This document shows positions 19,548 through 28,107 of a stretch of 64,000 nucleotides of DNA, one piece after another (positions within the stretch are counted from its first letter, which is position 1; each line of letters starts with the position of its first letter). Under the pieces are notes generated by a model, which was not told the DNA's origin, searched no databases, and was given only the letters and a program-made list of their open reading frames with translations. Location: contig CAWCZR010000005.1 in the NCBI GenBank assembly GCA_963800135.1, positions 1 to 64,000 on the forward strand. The letters are read 5' to 3'. Source of the DNA: DASPSM01 sp963800135. GTDB taxonomy: Bacteria; Planctomycetota; Planctomycetia; Planctomycetales; Planctomycetaceae. A program made the position numbers and the translations under genes.

Positions 19548-20531
19548 GTGACGTTCCCAAAAATTGCCGCCATCATCATCAACTACAAAACCCCCGTTTT
19601 GACACTGGATTGTCTGGCGTCGCTTCAGCCGGAGTTGGCGGATCTTCCTAATTCTCGGGCATTTGTGGTGGACAATGCGTCAAACGACGGCTCCGTCGCC
19701 ATGATGGAACGCGAGATAAAATCGCGGTCCTGGGAAGATTGGGTGGAGGTTGTTAGGTCGGAGCAAAACGCCGGCTTCTCGGCCGGCAACAACCTCGGCA
19801 TTGCCGCCGCCCGGCAGCTGGGAGAGTTTGATGCTTACTTATTGACCAACAGTGACACGATCATCCATCGCGGCGCCGTCAAAGCGCTCGCAGTGGCATT
19901 GACGCGCTCTCCGAAGACTGGACTGGTCGGTCCGCGGCTCGAATGGCCCTCTGGTGAGGTCCAAGCGAGCTGCTTCCGCGCGATCAGTCCGGTGCGTGAG
20001 CTGGCGGCTGCAGCCAAGACAGGCGTGCTGTCCCGACTCCTTCAGGGCGACCTGCCGATTCCCATGGATCCGCGCGACGGTGCCCAGTACGAAACCGTGG
20101 AGTGGATCAGCTTTGCCTGCGTCCTGGTGCGGGCGGAAGCCTTCGCCGCCATCGGCCCGATGGATGAGGGCTTTTTCATGTATTACGAGGACGTCGACTA
20201 CTCCTGCCGCGCTCGCGCGGCCGGCTGGCAAATTGCTTATGCTCCGGAAGCCCGGGTCGTGCATCTGCGCGGCGATCGCACCCCTCAGGAGTTTGCCCAG
20301 GAAGAGCGAAAACGCCGTCCGCGGTTTTACTACGAGGCGCGGTCGCGATACCTGGCTAAGCACTACGGACGCACTGGTCCGCTGCGGGCCAATTTGTGCT
20401 GGACATTGGGGCGGGGAATTTCGCTCTTGCGCGAACTGGCCTCGCGCAAGCCTCCACATACGGCCGCCAACGAAGCGGGGGACATTTGGACCGGCGCGTT
20501 TTGCGGCTTCTCCGGCCAGTTGACGGACTAA
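19548..20531 (+). CDS. Glycosyltransferase family 2 (WbbL/rhamnosyltransferase-like)
   Basis: A 327-residue GT-A enzyme: AAIIINYKTP and LDCLASL at the start, VVDNASNDGSV, NAGFSAGNNLGI, the DXD-like LLTNSDT at about 99-105, ISFACVLVRAEAFAAIGPMDEGFFMYYEDVDYSCRARAAGW, and VVHLRGDRTP. These are the standard marks of the WbbL group that extends lipid-linked glycans at the cytoplasmic face. It is intact. The next glycosyltransferase begins about 30 bases after its stop on the same strand. Confidence 0.9.
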   Translation: MTFPKIAAIIINYKTPVLTLDCLASLQPELADLPNSRAFVVDNASNDGSVAMMEREIKSRSWEDWVEVVRSEQNAGFSAGNNLGIAAARQLGEFDAYLLTNSDTIIHRGAVKALAVALTRSPKTGLVGPRLEWPSGEVQASCFRAISPVRELAAAAKTGVLSRLLQGDLPIPMDPRDGAQYETVEWISFACVLVRAEAFAAIGPMDEGFFMYYEDVDYSCRARAAGWQIAYAPEARVVHLRGDRTPQEFAQEERKRRPRFYYEARSRYLAKHYGRTGPLRANLCWTLGRGISLLRELASRKPPHTAANEAGDIWTGAFCGFSGQLTD

Positions 20532-20560
20532 CTTTGCGTACAGGCCGAACCGGAACTCAG

Positions 20561-21649
20561 GTGACGTCAAGCCAATCAAGCGACCGCGAAATTCGGTCCG
20601 CAGTTCGCGTCGGTTGCTGTGCCGAAGTGACCGATCCGGCCTGGCGTTGGCTGGCCGACGACCTGGGGCCGCCCCTGGCCCAGTGGACGGTGGTGCTGAC
20701 CCGCCCCCGCAATCTCTGGGAACGGGTGATCAAGCGGCCCGCGCTCGCCCGTTATCGGGCCTGTCGCGAATTGGCCCGCGGTGCGGCTACTGGCAAGTTC
20801 GATCTGATTTTCACGCACTTACCCCTCACGACCTGTTGGACGGAGCTCTTTAGCTGGGGTCGTCGTCGTTGTCCACACATCGCGTTCGCCTTCAATTTCA
20901 CCGATCTGCCGCGCGGCCGGCGGCTGGCCCTGATGAGGCGGGCCTTTCGCACGGTCGATCAGTTCATCGTCTTCTCGAGTTTCGAGCGCAATCTCTATAG
21001 CGAGTACTTCGGCATCTCCGAGGATCGCATCGACGTGATCCCGTGGCGCATCCGCGACCCCCGCGCCTCTACCGCGTTGAATCGCGACGCGACGTCAGCG
21101 ACTGCATCCGGAGGCGCGGATCGGCTGAACGCCATCTGTGCCGTCGGCAGCCAGGGGCGCGACTATGCGACGCTATTTGAGGCGATGCGACTCGTGCCGC
21201 ACATCCCGCTCGTTCTGGTGGCGGGGGCCAAGAACCTGGAGGGGCTCACCCCGCCCCCCAACGTCGAGGTGCGGCAAAACATTCCCCTGGCTGAGGCCGC
21301 GTCCGTGATGCGGCGTTCGCGATTTGTCGTCGTGCCTCTGCGGGATGAGCGGACGGCCTGCGGGCACGTGACGATCATTTACTCGATGTTTCAGGAGCGG
21401 GCCGTCGTGGCGACTAACTCGGCAGCGCTCGCGGAATACGTCGTTCCCGGCCGCACCGGCGTATTCGTTCCCCCGCAAGACGCAAGGGCTTTGGCCCGCG
21501 CCATCGAGGACTTGTGGAGCAGGCCTGACGAAGCCGCCCGCCTCGGCGCCGCCGGCCGTGAGTTCGCCTTGGCCAATTGCCTGGAATCGCAAACCGTGGC
21601 TTACATCGGCCGACTGATCGAACGAGTCCAAACGACGGGCCAACTTTAA
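20561..21649 (+). CDS. Glycosyltransferase (GT4/GT1, GT-B fold)
   Basis: The C-terminal half shows the GT-B donor domain: LNAICAVGSQGRDYATLFEAM, PLVLVAGAKNLEGL, NVEVRQNIPLAEAASVMRRSRFVVVPL, then AVVATNSAALAEYVVPGRTGVFVPPQDARAL and a final helix. The N-terminal half carries FDLIFTHLPLTT and QFIVFSSFERNLYSEYFGI. The frame is open from GTG 20396, inside the previous gene. GTG 20561 (362 residues) is preferred because it follows the GT2 stop by 29 bases and family similarity begins shortly after it. It acts with the upstream GT2 in building the repeat unit. Confidence 0.82.
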   Translation: MTSSQSSDREIRSAVRVGCCAEVTDPAWRWLADDLGPPLAQWTVVLTRPRNLWERVIKRPALARYRACRELARGAATGKFDLIFTHLPLTTCWTELFSWGRRRCPHIAFAFNFTDLPRGRRLALMRRAFRTVDQFIVFSSFERNLYSEYFGISEDRIDVIPWRIRDPRASTALNRDATSATASGGADRLNAICAVGSQGRDYATLFEAMRLVPHIPLVLVAGAKNLEGLTPPPNVEVRQNIPLAEAASVMRRSRFVVVPLRDERTACGHVTIIYSMFQERAVVATNSAALAEYVVPGRTGVFVPPQDARALARAIEDLWSRPDEAARLGAAGREFALANCLESQTVAYIGRLIERVQTTGQL

Positions 21650-21710
21650 TTCGATACGAAGGCGCGATCACGACGGCGTTGGGCGTCGCTCACGGCCTTC
21701 GCTCGCCCCA

Positions 21711-23132
21711 TCACGCCGAAGTGCTCGCGCCGCTCCCTACGCCAGCCGGTTGTGGCGGCCACAGCGCCCGCCGCGGGCCGGTCTTCTGCTGGGGCAGCGC
21801 GGCCTCGTAGGCCTCCAGCGGCTCGGGCTTCGCGAACACCGGGCGCAGCACGGCCCCGCTCACTCCGCCTATTACCGCCGTGATCACGGGGTTGAGCATC
21901 GCGTTCAGGATGTTGTCGATCGAATACAAAGTCAGAATCACGGCAAACGCGCAGATTGCCGCGAAGGAGGGATCACTCCACAAAGGGCCCTTCAGGCGCC
22001 ACCACAGACGGATCGGCGGAAGTAGATAGACCATCGTCACAGCCGCCAGGCCGATGACCCCCGATTCACCGAGCGCGATAATCCACTCGCCGTCGGTCGT
22101 CGAGATGTCCTTACCGTACTCGTTGAGCACGCGACTGCGGCCGAAGCGGCCCCAGCCCCACCAGTACCGCTGCAGGGCTTTGGTGGAGAGGATGTCTTCG
22201 TTTTGCAGTCGAAACTCCAATGACTGCGCCCGCTCTCGGCCGACCGTGCTCTCGGCGATGTGGACCATTTGCATCCCGTCCCAATAGGAGCCGGCCCGCA
22301 GCATCGGATAGACCAGGGCCGGCACGCACAGGAACAAAATGGGCGTTGCGCGGCCGAACTTGCGAATCGCGAACAGACAGCCGAGCCCGGACATCATGAG
22401 GACGATCGCACCGGTCGACTTGCAAAAGATGGTCGTGACGAAGAGCGCGAAGATCATCCAGCCCGAGTCGCGCTTGCCGATCTTCTTGAGAGCGCCCGTG
22501 AACCACATCCAAATCCCCAGGATCGACGCGCTCGTCATCCACATGCCGAGCATCAATCCGCTGGCCATCAAACCCTGGGGCCGCCAGCCGCCGAGCCGGG
22601 TGCCGGAAAAGCCCCCCTCGACGCCGTAAAGAAACTTCGAAACCTGCGGGCTCATGCGGATTTCAAACCAGCAAATCGGAATGTAGATGAGCGCTCCAAT
22701 GACGAAGCCGACGGCCAGGTCCTTTAGGGCCTCGGCATCAGTGAAGTAGACGCGGCCGATGAAGTACGGCATGCCCCAGGTGATGCACCGGTTGACCGAC
22801 CACGACAACGAGTCGTACATGTCGATCCCTTCGACACTGTTCGTGACGAAGGGCATGAAGCACCAGATAACGATCGGCAGGTCGAACCAGCGAGGGCGGA
22901 TCGAGAGCAGCGCGTCGATATCGAACACCATGGCCGCCAAGAGAATGCCTGCGCAGGTCGCTGCCATCTTCGAATAGTCTGGCAGGCCCGGCAGGTCGAA
23001 GGTTGCTGCGGGCAGAAACAGCCAGCCGGCCATGAATGCGGTGACGACGGCGCGCCGCGGCGGCAGCCACATGAACAGTAGCAGCACGCAGGGCACCCAG
23101 CCGAACAGGGTGATCGGAACCAGAATCGTCAT
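21711..23132 (-). CDS. O-antigen ligase / Wzy-polymerase-like membrane protein
   Basis: About 473 residues with at least ten hydrophobic segments (for example PITLFGWVPCVLLLFMWLP and SGWMIFALFVTTIFCKSTG) and a larger periplasmic loop with RGxE-like content (STVGRERAQSLEFRLQNEDI, YWWGWGRFGRSRV). This pattern is typical of the WaaL/Wzy superfamily that polymerises or ligates lipid-linked repeats on the periplasmic side. ATG 23132 overlaps the stop of the upstream glycosyltransferase as ATGA. The C-terminal tail is Pro/Gln-rich and cytoplasmic. Confidence 0.8.
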   Translation of the reverse strand: MTILVPITLFGWVPCVLLLFMWLPPRRAVVTAFMAGWLFLPAATFDLPGLPDYSKMAATCAGILLAAMVFDIDALLSIRPRWFDLPIVIWCFMPFVTNSVEGIDMYDSLSWSVNRCITWGMPYFIGRVYFTDAEALKDLAVGFVIGALIYIPICWFEIRMSPQVSKFLYGVEGGFSGTRLGGWRPQGLMASGLMLGMWMTSASILGIWMWFTGALKKIGKRDSGWMIFALFVTTIFCKSTGAIVLMMSGLGCLFAIRKFGRATPILFLCVPALVYPMLRAGSYWDGMQMVHIAESTVGRERAQSLEFRLQNEDILSTKALQRYWWGWGRFGRSRVLNEYGKDISTTDGEWIIALGESGVIGLAAVTMVYLLPPIRLWWRLKGPLWSDPSFAAICAFAVILTLYSIDNILNAMLNPVITAVIGGVSGAVLRPVFAKPEPLEAYEAALPQQKTGPRRALWPPQPAGVGSGASTSA

Positions 23133-24442
23133 GCGTTCGTTCTCGGCCGATTCGTTGCGCGGGTGGCCCCACCCCGGCGGCGCTCGACCACTGCAGCGTA
23201 GGTTTCGACCGTCTGTTCCGCAATCGTCCGCGGAGCGTATCGCCGGGCCACGTCGGACCGAGCGGCCTCGCCCAGCTGCGCCCCCCATTCCGGCGCGTCG
23301 AGCAAGCGGGCGATCTGGTTTGCGAGCGACCGCGGATCGCCGGAAGCGAACAACAAGCCCGTTTCCCGGTCGCGGACGATTTCGGCGAGGCCGCCGGAGT
23401 TGGCGACGATCACCGGGCAGCCGAGACTCAACGCCTCGACGGCCGTGTAGCCAAAGGTCTCATAACGCGAGGGGACGATAGTCACTAGTCCCCGCCGTCG
23501 AAACGCGTCGATCGCGCCCGGCGGCTGCTGTCCGTGGACAACAATCCGTTTGCGAACGTCCGCATCGGGAACACGGCGGTTGAGGTATGCGTCGAGAGGA
23601 ACCAGTTCGCCCGCCTCAACGAGAAGACCCCGATCGGGCCCGACGAAATCGAGCGTGAGAGTCGGGCGAGCGGCCGCCAGGAGCGCGAACGCGTCGATCA
23701 TCACGTCGCCCCCTTTGTGCCGATCAAAGCGGCCGACGAACACAATGCGGTTTCGATCGCAGTCAGACAGATTCCAAGCCGGGCCGCGCAATCGGCAATC
23801 GATGGGGGGCGGAATCACCTCCGCGTGCTCGAGCGCCAGTCCATAGTGCGCACGCGTTTGCACGAGCGTATCGCGCGACGGCGCCGTCACGACGTCGGCA
23901 CGGGCGATGACCTCGCGCTCCAATTGATCTCGGCGGGCAAAAGCGGCGTCTTCCTTCATGCCTAGTGCGCGGCCGTTCAAAAACCACGGGCCGTGCAAGC
24001 GAACAACGACCGGCACTCGTCCCAACTCGATGACGGGCAGTGCCAAGCCCAGCGCCTCTTCAATCTCGATCAAGTCGAGCGGAAACCGTTCGACGGCAAC
24101 TCGCGCGGCACGTGCCATCATCGTTAGCCGCGTGTTGAGCAGCGTGTCGGCTCCAAACAAGCGGCCGGCCTTATTGGCCACTCGGTTCCAAAGCGTGCGC
24201 CGCGGCAGGAACTGGGCGATATCGAGGATGTCGCCGGCGTCGGGCGCGGTTTGCTGCTGCTGGTCAGTGTTCGGCGCGACGTGCCATGTCAAAATCACCG
24301 GACGGACGCCCAGATCGCGTAGTGCCGCTTCAAGCTCGGCAGTGTGCGTGACGATGCCGTTGGGCGAGGCGCCGCGCGGCCAGTCCGGGGTCGACAAGCC
24401 CACACAGAGCGGGCCACATCGCGGGGGGGATACCGCATTCAT
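23129..24442 (-). CDS. Glycosyltransferase family 4
   Basis: A 437-residue GT-B enzyme. The N-domain includes VGLSTPDWPRGASPNGIVTHT (Gly-rich acceptor loop), VVVRLHGPWFLNG and ADVVTAPSRDTLVQ. The donor domain has IVFVGRFDRHKGGDVMIDAFA, GLVTIVPSRYETFGYTAVEAL (E-x7-E-type motif), GCPVIVANSGGLAEIVRDRETGLLF and SLANQIARLL. It is translationally coupled to the downstream polymerase-like gene and lies 18 bases from the flippase gene, so the three form one operon with the flippase first. Confidence 0.9.
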   Translation of the reverse strand: MNAVSPPRCGPLCVGLSTPDWPRGASPNGIVTHTAELEAALRDLGVRPVILTWHVAPNTDQQQQTAPDAGDILDIAQFLPRRTLWNRVANKAGRLFGADTLLNTRLTMMARAARVAVERFPLDLIEIEEALGLALPVIELGRVPVVVRLHGPWFLNGRALGMKEDAAFARRDQLEREVIARADVVTAPSRDTLVQTRAHYGLALEHAEVIPPPIDCRLRGPAWNLSDCDRNRIVFVGRFDRHKGGDVMIDAFALLAAARPTLTLDFVGPDRGLLVEAGELVPLDAYLNRRVPDADVRKRIVVHGQQPPGAIDAFRRRGLVTIVPSRYETFGYTAVEALSLGCPVIVANSGGLAEIVRDRETGLLFASGDPRSLANQIARLLDAPEWGAQLGEAARSDVARRYAPRTIAEQTVETYAAVVERRRGGATRATNRPRTNA

Positions 24443-24460
24443 GCGTTGAGACTGAACAAA

Positions 24461-25915
24461 TCAGGGAACGAATCGCATGAAGACGAGACCGACGGCACAA
24501 CCCGCCAGCGTCACGGCCACGGGCCAGAGTTCCCGTCCGAACCGCAAGAGCCCGGCCCGGTACAAGGTCGCATAGAGGACGACGAGCACCGGAGTCTCCG
24601 AAAGCGCCACCGCCCACACGACGCCCGGCAACCCCCACTGATAATAGGACAGCGGAACCGAGATCACGACCCAGACCGTGCGGACGGCCAGGCTAAACGC
24701 GATCGCCCGCGTTGCATCGATGGCGATGCAGCAGGCCGACAGCGGGTTGAACAGGCATTTCATCGCCGAGCGAATGCAAAGGATCTGAAAGATCCAGCCG
24801 GCTTCCCAGAACTTGTCTGACAAAAGAAGCTTCACGATCCCGGTGCCGGCCGTCATGCAGAATCCGAGCGCCGGCAAGTGCAACAGCTCCATCACCCCTC
24901 GCAGACGATAAAACGAGCGGATCAGGTCGCTTTTGGCCGTGCGGAAGGCCGAACTGTACGCCGGAAACAAAACTTGTCGCGACAGCCGCTGATTGAGCGA
25001 AGCCAGTGGGTCGGCCAGCTTGATCGCCAGCCCATAAACGCCGATCTGACCGATCGAGATGTAGCGCCCCAAGAGCAGCACGTCGAGCTGCCGGGCCGTA
25101 AAGTCGAGCGCGCTATTCACAAAGATCCATTTGCCGAAATGAAACTGCGTGCGTGCCGCGTCGCGCTCGAAGTGAAACCGGCTGGGCGGACCCGGCAGCG
25201 CCAAATGGGAGAGCACCAGCACCAGCACGCAGCCCACGGTCGCGCCGCCGGTAAATGCCCACACCGATGGCCACATCCAGGCCCAGGAAACGGTGACCAG
25301 AAATCCGGAAAGCTGCCGCAGGAATTCCAGCAGCGTCACCCGTTCGAGCTTCATGTGCCGCACGCACCAATGCAGCGCCGAGGCGTCGAAGCTGTCGATC
25401 AACACAGTCAGCCCGACGACGGGAATCAGCACTCCCAGAATCGGCTGCTTGTAGAACCAGGCGTACGGAAAGCCCAGGGCGCAGGCCAGGAGCCATAGCC
25501 CGACTCCCCGCACCGCTTGCAGGGTCCATGCGGTGTTGAGGAACGCCGGATCGTCGCCCCGCTGATCGCGAATGATAGCCGGACCGGAACCGGTTGCGGT
25601 GAAATTCGCGAGCCCCTCGAGAAAAACGTTCGCCAGGCGATAGAGTCCGTACGCCTCGCGATCGAGCAGTCGCGTGAGGACGACGCTGCTCACCAGGCTC
25701 AACGCCTGCCCGCCGCCAAAGCCCATCATAGTGACGGCGGAGCCGCGCAGGATTTGCGGCCTCCCGATCGACTGACGTACGTCGGCGGCGATGGTGCCAA
25801 CGGTCGCAGTCGCGGCATCTGCGTCGGGCGCCGCGGCGGGACTGCTGGATGACCCCTCGAGGTTGTCGGTCGGCGGTCCAACGCCAACGGGGATGGACGG
25901 AGAAGATGCAGGCAT
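24461..25915 (-). CDS. Lipopolysaccharide/exopolysaccharide flippase (Wzx-like, MATE/MOP fold)
   Basis: A 484-residue protein with a disordered, Ala/Pro-rich N-terminus of about 45 residues, then about twelve membrane segments, beginning RGSAVTMMGFGGGQALSLVSSVVLTRLL and YGLYRLANVFLEGLANF, the entry signature of polysaccharide flippases. Others include WIFVNSALDFTARQLDVLLLG and YGLAIKLADPLASLNQRLSRQVLFPAYS. It would flip the finished lipid-linked repeat to the periplasm for the Wzy-like protein encoded two genes on. It is first in the operon 25915-21711. Confidence 0.9.
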   Translation of the reverse strand: MPASSPSIPVGVGPPTDNLEGSSSSPAAAPDADAATATVGTIAADVRQSIGRPQILRGSAVTMMGFGGGQALSLVSSVVLTRLLDREAYGLYRLANVFLEGLANFTATGSGPAIIRDQRGDDPAFLNTAWTLQAVRGVGLWLLACALGFPYAWFYKQPILGVLIPVVGLTVLIDSFDASALHWCVRHMKLERVTLLEFLRQLSGFLVTVSWAWMWPSVWAFTGGATVGCVLVLVLSHLALPGPPSRFHFERDAARTQFHFGKWIFVNSALDFTARQLDVLLLGRYISIGQIGVYGLAIKLADPLASLNQRLSRQVLFPAYSSAFRTAKSDLIRSFYRLRGVMELLHLPALGFCMTAGTGIVKLLLSDKFWEAGWIFQILCIRSAMKCLFNPLSACCIAIDATRAIAFSLAVRTVWVVISVPLSYYQWGLPGVVWAVALSETPVLVVLYATLYRAGLLRFGRELWPVAVTLAGCAVGLVFMRFVP

Positions 25916-26291
25916 CGAAGTGCGAAATTACCGGTCAGCGCGCCAAGAGTCCAGGGGTGATTGTGTCAAATCAACGATTGCCTTTGCGACGTGCGAATTG
26001 TGTCAACCACCCACGTTCTGGCACGAGTTTCGCGTGTCGCGTACAAATTCGCGCAGTCTTGATCTTGATTGTTTACGCGCGCGGCGCGTGATGTATTCTC
26101 AGCATCGCGCATCGCTTTTGGGTGCGGACGGCGAAGTCGGGACGGCTTCTGCGTTGAGACGGCGGCAATTCGATGCAGCAGGGACGCGACTGACATCAAT
26201 GCAACTGGCAGTGTAGCAACTGGCACCGTTGCAACTGGCTCTGTCGGCATTGTAATTTCGTCCGCTAGTTGAAATGTGAGAGCGACTTCGC
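25916..26291. other. Divergent intergenic region with a 15-bp tandem repeat
   Basis: About 375 bases lie between the flippase gene (leftward) and the hydroxylase gene (rightward). GC falls around 26040-26100. A three-copy tandem repeat at 26201-26245 is annotated separately. Short open frames here have the repeat in them and are not convincing genes. Confidence 0.5.
26201..26245 (+). repeat. 15-bp tandem repeat, three copies
   Basis: Three consecutive 15-base units begin at 26201, 26216 and 26231, each starting GCAACTGGC(A/T) with a variable last five bases. The array lies 47 bases before the ATG of the hydroxylase gene. Confidence 0.85.
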
Positions 26292-27092
26292 ATGTCCCCC
26301 AATGATTTCTTGAACCCCATTGACCGGGAGGCTCTGCGCAGCACGTACGGAGGTCAAAACCGGTCCCCAATTTCGTCATCGACAATTTCCTTAAGCCGGA
26401 CTTTGCCCAGCGCGTTGCCGAGGCATTTCCGCCTTACCAGCAGGCATTGGCGGTGGGGCGATCGTTCCAGGCGGTGAACGAAAAAGGAAAAGTTCAGGTC
26501 ACGGATTCTGCACAATTCCCCGAGCCGATTCGGCAGTTGGACGATCTGCTGGCAGCGCCGGAGCTGCTCGATCTGCTCTCGTATGCACTTGATATTCCCG
26601 AATTACTGGCCGACTCCCAATTGGTCGGGGGCGGCATGCATCAGACGGCCGCTCGCGGCCACCTCGATGTGCACGTCGACTTCAATTTTCTTGAAGAGCG
26701 GCAGTGGCACCGCCGCGCCAACCTGCTGATCTTTTTCAATCGCGAATGGCCGGCCGAGTGGGGCGGCGAGTTCGAGTTGTGGGATGCGGACGTGAAGGTC
26801 CGCCATCACGCCCACTTGCCGATCTTCAATCGCTGCGTCGTGTTCGAGACCAACGAAATCAGTTTCCACGGCGTGTCGGCCGTCAAATGCCCGCCCGGCC
26901 AGGCGCGGAAGTCGTTTGCCGCCTATTACTACACGACGGCGGCGCCCGCGCACTGGTGCGGCCAGTCGCACTCCACGATCTTTCGCCCGCCCCGACGAGT
27001 TTCTCAAGGGCACGGTGGCGATGCCCGCCGAAAAAGCCAAGCGCTGGTTTCACGGCGCCCTGCGGCGGATGAAGCAGCGCACCTTGGGCTAA
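26292..27092 (+). CDS. 2OG-Fe(II) oxygenase, prolyl-4-hydroxylase-like (two frameshifts, near 26355 and 26990)
   Basis: Reconstructed at 266 residues. It opens NPIDREALRSTYG, then VPNFVIDNFLKPDF, then the jelly-roll core with the iron ligands in RGHLDVHVDFNFLE (HxD) and ISFHGVSAVKCP (distal His), followed by the 2-oxoglutarate-binding KSFAAYYYTTA, and ends in MKQRTLG. It hydroxylates an unknown substrate; similar enzymes occur in glycan clusters. The first join needs one added base. The second is a C run one too long (CCGCCCCGAC). It is in line with the sulfotransferase 60 bases on and likely co-transcribed with it. Confidence 0.8.
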
Positions 27093-27150
27093 GCGGCCAC
27101 TGAGTGCTAATTAAGAGCGCCAAATCAAGATTGGGCCAGGCAGGGAGTCA

Positions 27151-28047
27151 ATGAAGCCAAATTATCTGGTGATCGGTGCGGCCAAATCTGCCACGACCAC
27201 GATCCGCGTGCTTCTCGGACGCCATCCGGACATCTTCATGGTGCGTCCGGAGCCTCAGTTCTTTAACGACGATTGGGTCTATAAGCGCGGTCACAAGTGG
27301 TACGAGTCGCTCTTCGACGAAGCGAGCGATCGTCCGTGGCGCGGCGAAGGCTCGAATTCGTACACGATGCACGAGCGGTTTCCGCAGGCCTTCGAGCGGC
27401 TGACCAGCTTTTTGCCCAAGCTGAAGCTCTTCTATGTCGTGCGCGAGCCCTTTTCGCGGATCGAGTCGTTCTGGCTCGAGCTCCGCTCGCATCATCCCGA
27501 CTACGCTCATCCCGATTTCAATAAGGCCGTCTTTGCCAACCGGGCCGATTTGACGGATGCGTCCAACTACCTGCGGCAGCTCGAGCCCTATCGAAAGTTT
27601 TACGGCGACGACTCGATTCACGTGATTTTCTACGAGGACTTTCGCCGAGATCCGGCCCTGGTGCTCAAGCGCTGCTTCGAGTTCCTGGGCGTTGATGCGA
27701 GCGTCGACGTTTCGGCGGGCAAGACGCGGCTCAACGAATCGGACGGCAAAACGATCGCCGCTCCCTTTCTCTCGCAGCTTCGCTCGATCCGCGTTTACCG
27801 CCGGGCCGTCGACCGCGTCCCCTTTTTCCTACGCGACACCGTGGCCCGAACCTTCTTCTATCAAAAAGTCACTGAGCGTCCGCAGTGGCGACCGGAAACG
27901 CGGGCCTGGGTGTCGCACCTGTTGCGGGACGATCTGCGGTCGTTCTTGACGCAATATGGGAAGCCGGCCGATTTCTGGAATCTCGAGCCCGCTCTCCCGG
28001 AAGAGCCTCCACGCGTGGCCGCCCCGGTCGAGGTCGCGGCGACGTAG
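27151..28047 (+). CDS. Sulfotransferase, PAPS-dependent
   Basis: A 298-residue enzyme. The 5'-phosphosulfate loop is IGAAKSATTTI (8-18), the 3'-phosphate site VVREPFSRIESFWLEL, and the late part has IHVIFYEDFRRDPALVLKRCFEFLGV, as in HSNST/NodH-like carbohydrate sulfotransferases. It transfers sulfate from PAPS to a hydroxyl or amine, most plausibly on the polysaccharide made by the neighbouring genes. No signal peptide is seen, so it acts in the cytoplasm before flipping. It is intact. Confidence 0.9.
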   Translation: MKPNYLVIGAAKSATTTIRVLLGRHPDIFMVRPEPQFFNDDWVYKRGHKWYESLFDEASDRPWRGEGSNSYTMHERFPQAFERLTSFLPKLKLFYVVREPFSRIESFWLELRSHHPDYAHPDFNKAVFANRADLTDASNYLRQLEPYRKFYGDDSIHVIFYEDFRRDPALVLKRCFEFLGVDASVDVSAGKTRLNESDGKTIAAPFLSQLRSIRVYRRAVDRVPFFLRDTVARTFFYQKVTERPQWRPETRAWVSHLLRDDLRSFLTQYGKPADFWNLEPALPEEPPRVAAPVEVAAT

Positions 28048-28107
28048 CGGTCAGAAATCGTCCCGCGCGATTGCGGACTTACTGGTGAGACAATCCGCCC
28101 ACCTATC

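Noticed and set aside
20396..20560. Upstream extension of the second glycosyltransferase, starting at GTG 20396
   Set aside because: It overlaps the end of the preceding GT2 by 135 bases and its residues do not resemble the family; GTG 20561 is preferred.
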